Below are positions 41,467-50,706 of a DNA stretch of 64,000 nucleotides, piece by piece. The stretch is from Bacillota bacterium. Its GTDB lineage: Bacteria > Bacillota > Clostridia > Acetivibrionales > DTU013. The translations under genes and the position numbers were made by a program. The DNA lies in contig JAEZCA010000035.1 of NCBI GenBank assembly GCA_023412665.1, positions 62,001-126,000 on the forward strand. Direction: 5' to 3'. Below the pieces are notes generated by a model. The model ran no database searches. It saw nothing but the letters and a program-made list of their open reading frames with translations, and was not told the DNA's origin. Within the stretch, counting starts at the first letter, position 1. Each line of letters starts with the position of its first letter.

Positions 41467-42917
41467 AAATGAATGAAGAGTATCTTGATCTATTTACAAT
41501 TGATACAAACGGATTTGACCTTTCTGCCGGCCTGGAGGAGGAAGCGGCTGAAACTGTGAGCGATGCAAGCCTGGAAGCTCTTATTGACCATACTATTAGC
41601 AGAACTCACTCTGACGATGCCGAAAGTGCTCCGAAAATGCATGGCAAAGTTGCATCAAAAGCATTTAGAATAGGCCTTATTGCTGCAATAATCATTGTAT
41701 TTACAACTGTAACAGTACCCGCTGCTGTTTATTTGACCAAGTATTATATACCCGGGAAAGGCCTTGTCGGCGATAATGGTACCGGTAATTACCTTGTTCT
41801 GCCGCAACCCGCTTCGATAAGCGAGAATGGATATACTGCAGATTTCATTTATATCAGCTTTGATGGCAAGTACCTTGACGTAAAGGTTCGGGTTGATTAC
41901 ATCAGTTCTGATTTCAATAACAGCATACACATCTATCCTGAGATCTTCCTTGTCGACGGAAACGGGGAGGATTGTGAACAATTTGGTGGGGCGACAGAGG
42001 CGGGCCTGGAGAATGTAACCATGACACGAAGATTTGTTATATCCAGCCTTGATCATTGCTTCTTCCGCTTCGATAAAGCTACTTCGGATGACACCGGCGT
42101 GACTTGGTCCGATCCTGGCCTTTTTACTGTAAAATTATCCGATATACCAATGAAATCTGCAGATTCGGTTGTGGGTATAAGCGATTTGGGCAGCTATTCG
42201 GCTAAAAATGGAATTAGCCTTCTTGCACTCTCACAATATGAAAACGGGATGCAACGGATAAATGTCGTCTATGAAAATGAAAACAAGAAACAGTCATTGC
42301 ACGGTTTGGGCAGCTACTACGCTGATGGGGATAGCGGAATAATCCTTGTGTCAGAGGATGGAACGGAATACTCCCCGATAAACAATAAAACTATTAAGGG
42401 AATATATGACTATCTTGAGTTTGAAACCGGCAGTGAGGTCGGTGGTAAGCTGTCAATCCCTTGCATTACGGTGGTACATGAGCTGAACAAAAAGATCAGT
42501 ATCCGTTTGCCTGATGAAAACGAGACATCGAAACCAATGATAAAAACCGAAATAGACGGCTTCTGCTTTACGATCGATAAAATTGTCCGCCATGCTGATT
42601 CACCGGATAATAAGGTCAATGTAAGCATATATCTCAGCACACCACTAGGCGAATTTAATGGTTATACTGTTGGAGATTATCACCTGACTGAGACATATCT
42701 GGAGCTGCCGCAGGGCAACTTCTACTTTTCGGGTCAGCCGCTGGATGACAGAAGTGCTATCCGATATGATATAAATGGGGCAATAGACGTCGTTGAGGCC
42801 AAAAATAATATTACCCTGGCGCTTGATAGAATTTATCTCGATGTAAATGGCAATTGGGAATTGGATGTAAACAAGAATACGGAACAAATAAAACAAGATA
42901 AGGGAGAGAAAAAATGA
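41463..42917 (+). CDS. Anti-sigma factor with DUF4179-type domain
   Basis: A 484-residue membrane protein. The cytoplasmic part (1-65) should bind the ECF sigma. One membrane helix (IGLIAAIIIVFTTVTVPAAVYL, about 70-92) is followed by an outer domain of about 390 residues, beta-rich, with VEAKNNITLALDRIYLDVNGNWEL at its end. This build is that of DUF4179-type anti-sigma factors. The outer domain would sense an envelope signal. Its stop overlaps the start of the metallopeptidase gene (ATGA), so three proteins are translated as one chain. Confidence 0.8.
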   Translation: MKMNEEYLDLFTIDTNGFDLSAGLEEEAAETVSDASLEALIDHTISRTHSDDAESAPKMHGKVASKAFRIGLIAAIIIVFTTVTVPAAVYLTKYYIPGKGLVGDNGTGNYLVLPQPASISENGYTADFIYISFDGKYLDVKVRVDYISSDFNNSIHIYPEIFLVDGNGEDCEQFGGATEAGLENVTMTRRFVISSLDHCFFRFDKATSDDTGVTWSDPGLFTVKLSDIPMKSADSVVGISDLGSYSAKNGISLLALSQYENGMQRINVVYENENKKQSLHGLGSYYADGDSGIILVSEDGTEYSPINNKTIKGIYDYLEFETGSEVGGKLSIPCITVVHELNKKISIRLPDENETSKPMIKTEIDGFCFTIDKIVRHADSPDNKVNVSIYLSTPLGEFNGYTVGDYHLTETYLELPQGNFYFSGQPLDDRSAIRYDINGAIDVVEAKNNITLALDRIYLDVNGNWELDVNKNTEQIKQDKGEKK

Positions 42918-44176
42918 AAAAGCTGGCGTTGTTATTAGGATTGACCATGATTTTCTCATTTTCATTGGTCCAGGTTTCAAACGGAGCTGCAGTAACGGTT
43001 GTAAAGAAGGTCGCAAGTACCACAGTTAAAACTGCGGATAAATATGTCCACGTTTCCTTTAACAAGGAGTTTACTCTGAAAAGTGGCCAAATGGCCAAGG
43101 TGGATGGGGCGAACGTAATATTGAAGATAATCTCTCCCCTGGACAAGCCCAAATTTAATGGCGGCAATCCTGTTGTGATCCAATACAGTGTTACGGCGAA
43201 GGGTAAAACCATCGAGCAATCTTTTATTCATGATCAGGACGGCATGCAGAACATGTTCGGGGCCTTCAATCCATACGAAGTAACTATTGTCAATTATGGA
43301 AAAGGCTTTATAAAAGCAAAAATAGCGAAGGAAACCGTTGCAGATCCTCCCCTCGTGCTCAGCGGAGATGTATCCGATCAGTATACGACAAAGAAACAGG
43401 AATATGTTGTATCTGACAAATTCATTCTTTATCTTGATAAAGGTGTGACTGTCAATGGAAATGTTATGAATATAATCAAACGCATAATGGGTGATATAGA
43501 AAAACAAACCGGATTAAAATATAACGTAAATACAATTTACTCCAAGTATACGCTTGATGTCTGCGAAAACCACTTTGATGAGCCCAGGAAGTTTCGTGCG
43601 GTTGACCCCCAGAATAAAAAAATCGGAATCTATGTCGACAATGATAATTCCAAAATGCCTTATGCTTTTGAGAGCGGTATCCTGGTAACAGCTAATGACA
43701 TACTCCTTGATACCGGGAACAATTCAGCCGTTATTCACGAGCTTTGCCATACGGTTCACCTGAGAAACGGTGAATATCTTGGGGGGATTATGACCGAGGG
43801 ATTTGCTACCTATATGACTATGAAGGTAATTGAAAATGATAAAACGCTGAATTCAGACTTTGACAGCATGTCTAACTACTCCAATTACGAAACCGAGATT
43901 ACAAAGGAAAACGCCGAGGATTTATTTATAAACACTTCGGACACATGGGATCGCTACCTCTATGGATTTCGTTTTACAAACTTTCTATACAAGACCTATG
44001 GAGACAAGGTGTTTATCAATATCCTCAACAAAGCGAACCAAAGCCATGACAAATATGGCAACCAGTTACCGGTGAGAACTGTTTTGGCTGCTGTGAAAAG
44101 TCAAACCTCCGAAGATGTTTTCATCAGGTTCGCAGAATGGTATCAGAAAGAATGGAGCAATACGACTCCAAACTGA
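42914..44176 (+). CDS. Secreted zinc metallopeptidase-like protein
   Basis: A 420-residue protein with a signal peptide (ALLLGLTMIFSFSLVQVSNGA). Residues 275-279 are HELCH, an HExxH zinc site, in SAVIHELCHTVHLRNGEYLGG; Glu295 in MTEGFATYMTMK may be the third ligand, as in gluzincins. The C-terminal RFAEWYQKEWSN is typical of peptidase MA-like or basic secretory protease-like families. It is the third gene of the ECF sigma operon, so its synthesis is tied to the sensor. The peptide substrate is unknown; cleavage of the anti-sigma factor is one possibility, unproven. Confidence 0.72.
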   Translation: MKKLALLLGLTMIFSFSLVQVSNGAAVTVVKKVASTTVKTADKYVHVSFNKEFTLKSGQMAKVDGANVILKIISPLDKPKFNGGNPVVIQYSVTAKGKTIEQSFIHDQDGMQNMFGAFNPYEVTIVNYGKGFIKAKIAKETVADPPLVLSGDVSDQYTTKKQEYVVSDKFILYLDKGVTVNGNVMNIIKRIMGDIEKQTGLKYNVNTIYSKYTLDVCENHFDEPRKFRAVDPQNKKIGIYVDNDNSKMPYAFESGILVTANDILLDTGNNSAVIHELCHTVHLRNGEYLGGIMTEGFATYMTMKVIENDKTLNSDFDSMSNYSNYETEITKENAEDLFINTSDTWDRYLYGFRFTNFLYKTYGDKVFINILNKANQSHDKYGNQLPVRTVLAAVKSQTSEDVFIRFAEWYQKEWSNTTPN

Positions 44177-44217
44177 TAGATTGTGGCTGATATCCTGAGT
44201 CTGACCCCTGAATTTTA

Positions 44218-44260
44218 CAATAAAACCCTTGAGGGCTTCGATCCCTCAAGGGTTTTATTG
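44218..44260. terminator. Strong terminator of the ECF sigma operon
   Basis: A perfect 18-bp inverted repeat (44218-44235 with 44243-44260) around CTTCGAT, with TTTTATT in the right arm. It is symmetrical and also serves the converging gene at 44406. The following 44261-44405 shows nothing I can support beyond a weak 7-bp hairpin. Confidence 0.88.
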
Positions 44261-44405
44261 TGGTATCGTTCGCAAACGTTCACATATCCCTATTTACCTG
44301 AGTTTCCATTGTCCGCTTAAGTAAATGGAACAACCGCAAGCAAAATGAAAATCGGGTAATTCACTCAACCTGTCCTTTTCATTGTCTATGATCTGAAGGC
44401 CTTAT

Positions 44406-46196
44406 TCAAATGTTTAAGTGTCTCTTGAGATGAAACTCCTTTTCAATCTGCTTTTTTAATACAGTTTTGTTATCAAAGTTTGCAGAAAAATCTTCAAATA
44501 TATCAATAAGCTGAATGTCCATCAGATCCTTTTCCCGTTGTGAAACCATCTTCGCCCGCTTAACCAACTCCAGATTCAGAAACTTCAAACCGTGGAAGAT
44601 AAAATGATAATTATCATCCTCTATTAACAGGTCATCCGGCAAGACCACACCTTTTTGAATTGCAACACTATCTTTTCTAACATAATCGATTTCATCCGAC
44701 CAGCTTATCTTATCGTTTCCAAATGTCTCACGATATTTGCTCTTTACTGCTATATCGATATCATTTGTTTTCTTTATACCAAAAGCCTCCATTGAACCGC
44801 TTCCAACGACTATGACATCCCTTCGGCTGATTTTTTTATAGTCGAGCAAGGCCTTTACTTTGTCGATTCTTGCAATGAATTCTTCACTATACATTCTTGA
44901 TATTCTTCTGTTCAATTGGACAAAATTATTCGCGCTTAACAATATCCCCCTCATACGATCAAACTCTTCCATGTTGTCAGATGCATGAATAACGATCGGA
45001 GCAATATCCGTATCATAGCTCATGTGTTCTCGTAATTCGAATTTTGTCGATTTGAGGATTTCAAACAAGTCACTGCCCTTGCATTTTTCATCCGAAAGTA
45101 AAATTACTTTAATACGCAGCGGAGCCATTTTCAGCAATGATATTTTACGGTCGATCTGATACATTCTCCAAAGAGGATCAACATACAGATCCCGTATCAT
45201 ATTCTCATATGCAAGATAGTTGTTTGTGAAATCCAACTCTACGCTTCCAACAACCGTAAGCTGTTTTTGAAGCTGTCTCTCCAAATATGTCCATTGATCC
45301 ATGGCAGGGCCAAAAAGCACTGCAATTCCACAGCTCGGATATAAATCTGCAAAGGTCCTCAATATCCTCAATTTATCATACACATCAAACCCGTTATCAT
45401 CAAACCATTGCATCCCATAGTTTTCAGCTCCATTTAGCTGAGGATAATATTTGAGCCAAATATCTTTTTCCATCGCAAGTGCGGCTGCAAGGCGGTGTTG
45501 CCCTTGTATAGCAATATTATTCCCGCCCATCGGAATATAATAGGATCGGAGAAATCCATCCTGATTCATCGATTCACACAGTTTTTTCATTTCATCAATA
45601 AATTCAGAAGTGCCAGCTTTTGCTTTTTCCTGAAAATAGCCGGTCCTGTCCCTTCCGCCAACACGACACAGCTGCATTCTGGAATAGAGTGACAAATGCG
45701 CTTTGTTCTCAATACCCCGGACAAGGTCTCTGCAAAGCAGAAACCGAACCATTGTATCCAACCGCACACTGGTTATAAACTCTTGGGGAGCAACTTCCAT
45801 CAATTCATCAGAATCCGCCAGTCTATGCGTATATTCTTCTTGTTGGTTCTTATATAAATGGTCAGCAGGAAGCTCATGTATATAACTGATTATTTTATTT
45901 TTAGGCACCCCGTAAACCGATGTCAGTTCGATCGAAACATCATGCGATATACTGCTGTTAGCTATTGCAATGATCAAGTAATCGTATTTGCTAACCAAAA
46001 TATCCGATATTGGGTTAACGGGATAATCGTATAAATCCCGAAGCTCCTCCGCTCGTTTGTCAACCCATAAAACCAGATTGCAATAGCCTGTTGCCCTTAT
46101 TTGCTTAAAAAATTGTCTTCCACAATCTCCGGCCCCATATAAAATGATACTGCTTGATTTTGGGATCTGCTCAAACGGAAATAAAAAAGTGGACAT
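44406..46196 (-). CDS. Three-domain protein: Rossmann-like module, ParB-like segment, nucleotidyltransferase-like domain
   Basis: A 596-residue protein. Residues about 12-125 are the short Rossmann module that recurs in this region (SIILYGAGDCGRQFFKQI, then LVLWVDKRAEELRDLYDYPV). The middle carries NNIAIQGQHRLAAALAM, like the ParB/sulfiredoxin box. The last 150 residues hold VVGSGSMEAFGIKKTNDIDIAV, the Gly-Ser and double-Asp motif of a nucleotidyltransferase fold. I do not know this combination from a named family. It is the last gene of the NeuA/NeuB-like operon, 2 bp after the radical SAM gene, so it probably acts on the same sugar or its carrier. Confidence 0.7.
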   Translation of the reverse strand: MSTFLFPFEQIPKSSSIILYGAGDCGRQFFKQIRATGYCNLVLWVDKRAEELRDLYDYPVNPISDILVSKYDYLIIAIANSSISHDVSIELTSVYGVPKNKIISYIHELPADHLYKNQQEEYTHRLADSDELMEVAPQEFITSVRLDTMVRFLLCRDLVRGIENKAHLSLYSRMQLCRVGGRDRTGYFQEKAKAGTSEFIDEMKKLCESMNQDGFLRSYYIPMGGNNIAIQGQHRLAAALAMEKDIWLKYYPQLNGAENYGMQWFDDNGFDVYDKLRILRTFADLYPSCGIAVLFGPAMDQWTYLERQLQKQLTVVGSVELDFTNNYLAYENMIRDLYVDPLWRMYQIDRKISLLKMAPLRIKVILLSDEKCKGSDLFEILKSTKFELREHMSYDTDIAPIVIHASDNMEEFDRMRGILLSANNFVQLNRRISRMYSEEFIARIDKVKALLDYKKISRRDVIVVGSGSMEAFGIKKTNDIDIAVKSKYRETFGNDKISWSDEIDYVRKDSVAIQKGVVLPDDLLIEDDNYHFIFHGLKFLNLELVKRAKMVSQREKDLMDIQLIDIFEDFSANFDNKTVLKKQIEKEFHLKRHLNI

Positions 46197-46198
46197 GC

Positions 46199-47224
46199 CT
46201 ATATTTCTCCTCTCCATTTCTCTATCCTTGCATTTACTTGGCAAGGAGAAAGAACTTTTGACATATCAAATTCTGTAGAATATTTATTTATGAGTGGGTT
46301 TGGACTCTCCTTGGAAAAATTCACGCAATTGTTGCAGAGAAGTCCGGGTGCATTTTTCTCCAAATGCTGATTCCTCAGTCCGGAAATTGTTTTGTTGTAC
46401 CATGCCGTCGGAATATCGTCGTTATTCAGATCCGCATAAACCAAATAATTCTGATAATCTACGGAGCACGCAGTCAAGTAACCTTCACTGGTCACAATGA
46501 TGGACTTGAAAATCAACCTGCAAGGCAGCTCATAATGAAAATAAAGATCGCTGCTGTCGACCCCGAGCAGATCGATTTCAGGTAAGAATCCTCCGATATT
46601 CTGAACATTTTGAATCCGGACCTCGTCGCATTTACTCGAAAAAAATTCCCTTATTTCATCTTCATTATAATTCGTCAGTCGCGTTTTAATAAAAGAAACA
46701 TACAAATGAAAGTCCAAGTTGTTATCCTGTCGGTACTGGTTAAGCCAAATTAATTTTTCAATAACAGATTCAAAATCATTTTTTCCATGAATTAATATAT
46801 AATCCTTTGGGTTAATAGCGTTAATAGAAAAAGCAATACTGCTGATGCCGGCATTCACAACGGCAATCAGGCTGTCTTTTTTTGCGCAGGCTCCGTTCGT
46901 ATTTGTAAAGGAATAAGTAAACCCGATCGACTTTGCCATGGCTACGAACTTTGACAACTCCGGATGCAGGAAAGGCTCGCCAATCGTATAGAATGAGACT
47001 TTCCGCACTCCCATTTCATAGGATTGCCTTAAAGCCTTTTCCACTATCTCTCCCTTAACAAAGCTAATTGGTCTGCTCATTTTCCTATTGCCGCAGAAAA
47101 TGCATCTGTCATTACAGCCATTTGTCACCTCGATCCGCAAGACATCCGGAATCGGTTTGTTTTTTGCCGTTTCCAGATCCAAGGCGACACTTTTTAAAAT
47201 GCTGTTTTTGTATTCATTTGACAT
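46199..47224 (-). CDS. Radical SAM protein with SPASM-like C-terminus
   Basis: A 341-residue radical SAM enzyme. Cys37, Cys41 and Cys44 in VTNGCNDRCIFCGNR bind the catalytic iron-sulfur cluster; TIGEPFLHPEL follows. The C-terminal part has further cysteines (CRLIFKSIIVTSEGYLTACSVDY and LLCNNCVNF) placed as in SPASM or twitch domains, which bind extra clusters. Such enzymes modify sugars, peptides or aminoacyl groups. Context in a nonulosonate-like operon suggests a sugar or glycan substrate, by inference. Confidence 0.85.
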   Translation of the reverse strand: MSNEYKNSILKSVALDLETAKNKPIPDVLRIEVTNGCNDRCIFCGNRKMSRPISFVKGEIVEKALRQSYEMGVRKVSFYTIGEPFLHPELSKFVAMAKSIGFTYSFTNTNGACAKKDSLIAVVNAGISSIAFSINAINPKDYILIHGKNDFESVIEKLIWLNQYRQDNNLDFHLYVSFIKTRLTNYNEDEIREFFSSKCDEVRIQNVQNIGGFLPEIDLLGVDSSDLYFHYELPCRLIFKSIIVTSEGYLTACSVDYQNYLVYADLNNDDIPTAWYNKTISGLRNQHLEKNAPGLLCNNCVNFSKESPNPLINKYSTEFDMSKVLSPCQVNARIEKWRGEI

Positions 47225-47236
47225 CAGAATATCTCC

Positions 47237-47833
47237 CTACAGTTGACAATCTATTATTTCCAGCGTTTTGTCCAGCTGGTTGATGCGAAATACCTCGCTG
47301 TTCTTCTGCTTTTTTCGCATGATTTCAGTATGGTCAAGGTCAAGGAACAAACCGGATAAAACCTTGTTTACTGTCTCATGCGCAACAATAAGAGCCGATC
47401 TTGTCATATCCATATTGCAGATGGCACGTTCCGCTCTTGCCGCTACATCTGAGTATGATTCTCCGCCAGGCCATCTGATATTCCATTTGTCCCCGGCCTC
47501 TCTCCCTGTGATAAAGCCTGGGAAAGCATTCTCCACTTCCTCCAATGAAAGTCCCTCACATTTTCCGTGATCACATTCCATCAAATCGTCCAGATAAAGA
47601 ACGGGAACCTTAAGGATATCCGATATCATACAAGCACTCTGGCGGCACCTTTCCAGCGGACTGGAATAGATAGCTGAAATACCGCAGCCCTGAAGCCGTT
47701 TTCCAATACTTCGGAGAACCTCTATGCTTTCTGGTAACAGGGAAGAGTTCAATCTGCCCTGGAGTCTTCCTTGAATATTCCATTCCGTCCTACCGTGACG
47801 CATAATATATACTAAGACATTATCTTTCAACAT
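47237..47833 (-). CDS. Histidine phosphatase family protein
   Basis: A 198-residue phosphoglycerate-mutase-like phosphatase: YIMRHGRTEWNIQGRLQG holds the catalytic His, and YSSPLERCRQSA, DLMECDHGKCEGLS and ALIVAHETVNKVL complete the family set. I start at ATG 47833; the gene overlaps the NeuB-like gene by 14 bp. In an operon with a NeuB-like condensing enzyme it may remove the phosphate from a sugar-9-phosphate-type product, a step carried out by HAD phosphatases elsewhere. That is inference. Confidence 0.85.
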   Translation of the reverse strand: MLKDNVLVYIMRHGRTEWNIQGRLQGRLNSSLLPESIEVLRSIGKRLQGCGISAIYSSPLERCRQSACMISDILKVPVLYLDDLMECDHGKCEGLSLEEVENAFPGFITGREAGDKWNIRWPGGESYSDVAARAERAICNMDMTRSALIVAHETVNKVLSGLFLDLDHTEIMRKKQKNSEVFRINQLDKTLEIIDCQL

Positions 47834-48746
47834 AAATTTCGCTTTTACCTTTAATGTATTTTGTTCCATAACGGCCTTCAAGTAAAAAATCACTTTCGAT
47901 CCTGCTCATGCCGAAAAAGGAATTCATGGCTTCCGCCGGCAAGCGATCCTTATAGGCCAAAAGCTCTTCCGGAGAAGCCGCATTTCTTGTAATTTGTATC
48001 AATTGGTTGTATTCATCAGGCTCAAGGCTACAATCGATGTGGTGGGCAAACGAAGTTCTGGAGACACAAAAATGCCTTTCTATCATTTTTGCACCTAGAC
48101 CAATTGCAACAAGGCTTGGAATGTATCCTTCCTCATGACCCGAATACCCTATCTCTATGCCGGGAGACGAAAATAAGCGGATCAATTCCGGGATATTCCC
48201 AAGGCGTAGGTTTTCAGGAATACAGGGATATTCCGCTACGCAATGCAATATGGTCACCTTTTTGAATGATGAAAACTTGTTAAGCATACCCTCGATTTCT
48301 GCTGCAGAAGCGCCTCCGGTTGAAAATACGATCTCCTTACTTTTCGGAATACTCGCTAATACAGCTGAAATTAACTCTGAATTCCGGATATTTATCGACG
48401 CGATCTTATAAATATCCAGATCAAATCTCAGCAAAAAATCCAAAGACGGTATATCCTGCACTGTTGCAAACCATGGTATATCTTGAGCAGTGCAAGCCTT
48501 TCCAAACCTGGCAAAATCGTATTCGTCAAACTCAAAGATTTCTCTGTATTCGGCATATGTTTTTCCATATGGGCTCTCATAAGGAGTATTTAACTTTTCA
48601 GTCGAATAAAAGGAGTGAATATCCTTTTTTTGCATCTTTATCAAAGAGCACCCTGCCTCTGCAGCCTTATTGACCATTCTCAACAACAGATTAAAATTTC
48701 CCAGGTGGTTGGTGGTAAACTCTGCGACAAACCGAATACTATCCAT
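47820..48746 (-). CDS. NeuB-family nonulosonate synthase-like protein, lacking the SAF domain
   Basis: A 308-residue TIM-barrel protein of the sialic acid synthase family, which joins phosphoenolpyruvate to an amino sugar. FVAEFTTNHLGNFNLLLRMVNKAAEAGCSLIKMQ, IYKIASINIRNSELISAV, IVFSTGGASAAEIEGML, VTILHCVAEYPCIPENLRLGNI and IEIGYSGHEEGYIPSLVAIGLGAKMIERHF are the standard motifs. The usual C-terminal antifreeze-like (SAF) domain of about 60 residues is missing; only a short tail follows the barrel. I start at ATG 48746 behind GGAAGGGG. SpsE of spore coats is another member of this family. Confidence 0.85.
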   Translation of the reverse strand: MDSIRFVAEFTTNHLGNFNLLLRMVNKAAEAGCSLIKMQKKDIHSFYSTEKLNTPYESPYGKTYAEYREIFEFDEYDFARFGKACTAQDIPWFATVQDIPSLDFLLRFDLDIYKIASINIRNSELISAVLASIPKSKEIVFSTGGASAAEIEGMLNKFSSFKKVTILHCVAEYPCIPENLRLGNIPELIRLFSSPGIEIGYSGHEEGYIPSLVAIGLGAKMIERHFCVSRTSFAHHIDCSLEPDEYNQLIQITRNAASPEELLAYKDRLPAEAMNSFFGMSRIESDFLLEGRYGTKYIKGKSEIYVER

Positions 48747-48750
48747 TGCT

Positions 48751-49404
48751 TTACCCCTTCCCATATTTGTGCCTTACTATCAGCTCTGCAAACTCATAAT
48801 CCTGAGCAGTATCAATATCAGCCGCCTCAAAGTGATTAACTTCAAAAATGTAAGGATTCTTTCCGATCCGGCAATTCTGATCTGTAGCGACCTCTTTCCT
48901 GAAAATATAGAACCCGTTCGTTTCAACAAGAACCGGGTCAATATCCTGCGTTCTGGGAATATCTTCAATGTTATAATTCAATGGCTTGCTGCGAAACCAG
49001 CACAGGCTTTGAACACGCTCGACGCAAAATGCGGAGTCGAAGCCCTCATACTTTACCTTGTTGAGAGCCGTCTCTATGGATGAAGATTGTAAAAAAGGAG
49101 ACGTCACATGTGTCAAGATATAAATATCGGCATCCACTCTCTCAATAAAGCTATGAATGATTTCCATAGTCTTGACCTGATTCCCATCGAGCCTGGAATC
49201 CCGCTTTAAAAATGTGATGGCAGCAGGAAGGAATTCTTTAATGCTCTCATCACTGCAGAAAACATACCGTTCATCTATCCCGTCCACAGCAGAAATTGTT
49301 GAAAATATATAATCACAAACCCGCATATCCCCAAGCGGTAACAGATTCTTTCCCGGAAGCCGCTGATTATTCAACTTGACCGGAATATACGCCACGACTT
49401 TCAC
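48751..49404 (-). CDS. NeuA-like acylneuraminate cytidylyltransferase family protein
   Basis: A 217-residue nucleotidyltransferase that should activate the sugar with CMP. AYIPVKLNNQRLPGKNLLPLGD is the P-loop-like signature of the family; YVFCSDESIKEFLP, YILTHVTSPFLQSSSIETAL and the late FYIFRKEV fit too. The start is GTG 49404, six bases after GAGGGGG, behind the stop of the DUF115 gene. Longer frames upstream overlap that gene. It is followed after 4 bp by the NeuB-like gene, the classic pair for making a CMP-activated nonulosonate. Confidence 0.85.
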   Translation of the reverse strand: MKVVAYIPVKLNNQRLPGKNLLPLGDMRVCDYIFSTISAVDGIDERYVFCSDESIKEFLPAAITFLKRDSRLDGNQVKTMEIIHSFIERVDADIYILTHVTSPFLQSSSIETALNKVKYEGFDSAFCVERVQSLCWFRSKPLNYNIEDIPRTQDIDPVLVETNGFYIFRKEVATDQNCRIGKNPYIFEVNHFEAADIDTAQDYEFAELIVRHKYGKG

Positions 49405-49417
49405 ACCGGCACCCCCT

Positions 49418-50488
49418 CTAAAATAAGCTGTCGAAATCAACCCGTTCAAACACTTCCAAGTTACCGCCCCGTGTGGCGTTTTTGATCTTGATGTTGTTTT
49501 TTTCCGCATATACCCGCGCACATTCATACGCGGAGGTGGCCAAATCAATATCCATTTCAATAAAATGCCTGTTCTTGCTTGAATCATATTCCGCTGAAAA
49601 ATGGTTTTGTATATCGTTTGTAATAATTTCCCCATTTCTCTTTCTTTGTATCGCAAAATTATGGTCTATGCCAAGCAGATATATCTCCTTAAAACCCATA
49701 TAGGCCGCCAATTGTAAACAGGAATATGTAACAGTATGGCTCCATATCAGGAAATCCGGTTTCGTGCTGAATTCTACTTCATAAGGATAAGGACGATAAT
49801 TGATTCGATGATCATGATCGAAAAAACAGGCATTTTCAGCATAGAAATCTTCATAATTCAGTGCTGAACTCAAACAGTAGAATTTGACCCCTTTGACATT
49901 CCTGTTGATTTCCTTATGTGCATCCATTATCAACGGATCTTCGATAACAAAGTAGGTTGCTCTCCAATCTGTCTCTTTATATGTTAAATAAATCTTATTC
50001 GTAGCAAATGTTACTTCATTTTTCAACTTGTCCAGATCTTCGATTCTCAGACTCGGTCCGTTGCCGATAATAAAGCAGCGCTCACCGGAATGCTTGTTTT
50101 TAAACAGAACAAGTTGTGTATACAGATATCTTTTAAGTATAATATGGAAGTACTGGGATTCAAAAAAATCGCTTCTCCAAAATAATCCCATCCCATGCAG
50201 TTGCCTTTCTATTGCATAATTCTTGTATTTATTCGCTGCTATCAGAATTACAGAATTGGATAAATCGATCCTATTCGGAGAAATAATTTTCTTGCCAAAA
50301 AATTCTGTATCGTGTTTTTGAGAATCGTTATCCAAAAAGGCATCTACATATTCTTCCAGGTTAACATGCGCAATGGATTTATACATTCTTTTGATAAAAC
50401 ACCAGTTTTCTCCTGCGCCAAACACGTATATTCCAGCACCATCTTTTATCTTCGGAGCTATTTTACCCAATTCTTCCCGAAAATTCAT
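49418..50488 (-). CDS. DUF115 family protein with N-terminal Rossmann-like module
   Basis: A 356-residue protein. Residues about 15-110 are the recurring module (GIYVFGAGENWCFIKRMYKSI ... YVDAFLDNDSQKHDTEFFGKKI). The rest is DUF115, related to MptE and to motility-accessory glycosyltransferases: CFIIGNGPSLRIEDLDKLKNEVTFATNKIYL, FLIWSHTVTYSCLQLAAYMGFKEIYLLGIDHNF. Proteins of this type attach nonulosonic acids to flagellin in several bacteria, which agrees with the NeuA/NeuB-like genes behind it. It is the first gene of the operon. The start ATG 50488 has AAGGAAC upstream. Confidence 0.8.
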   Translation of the reverse strand: MNFREELGKIAPKIKDGAGIYVFGAGENWCFIKRMYKSIAHVNLEEYVDAFLDNDSQKHDTEFFGKKIISPNRIDLSNSVILIAANKYKNYAIERQLHGMGLFWRSDFFESQYFHIILKRYLYTQLVLFKNKHSGERCFIIGNGPSLRIEDLDKLKNEVTFATNKIYLTYKETDWRATYFVIEDPLIMDAHKEINRNVKGVKFYCLSSALNYEDFYAENACFFDHDHRINYRPYPYEVEFSTKPDFLIWSHTVTYSCLQLAAYMGFKEIYLLGIDHNFAIQRKRNGEIITNDIQNHFSAEYDSSKNRHFIEMDIDLATSAYECARVYAEKNNIKIKNATRGGNLEVFERVDFDSLF

Positions 50489-50623
50489 ACACTGTTCCTT
50501 CACAATTAAGCTGTATTTTTTCTCGACCTGTCAGGAGATTGCCGTTATGTTATCAAAGCTAGTTTTGTCACTTTCCAATAGTTAACTGGATGCTCATACA
50601 GATAGTAGTATATTATTGAAAAG

Positions 50624-50661
50624 TGTTTTCAAGGTAGTAGTTGCCTACTACCTTGAAAACA
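50624..50661. terminator. Strong hairpin terminator behind the Ig-like protein gene
   Basis: A perfect 17-bp stem (50624-50640 with 50645-50661) around TTGC. Ending in TTTTC/GAAAA arms it can stop transcription in both directions and separates the secreted-protein genes from the glycan operon. No clear promoter for the glycan operon was found in 50489-50623. Confidence 0.75.
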
Positions 50662-50706
50662 AAAGCTTATAATTGCGTCAGCATGTAACTGACGACTGTA
50701 TTGTTA

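Noticed and set aside
44287..44335. TTCCATT/AATGGAA hairpin behind the ECF operon
   Set aside because: A 7-bp stem with a 13-base loop and no T-run is weak. The strong terminator at 44218-44260 already explains the end of transcription.
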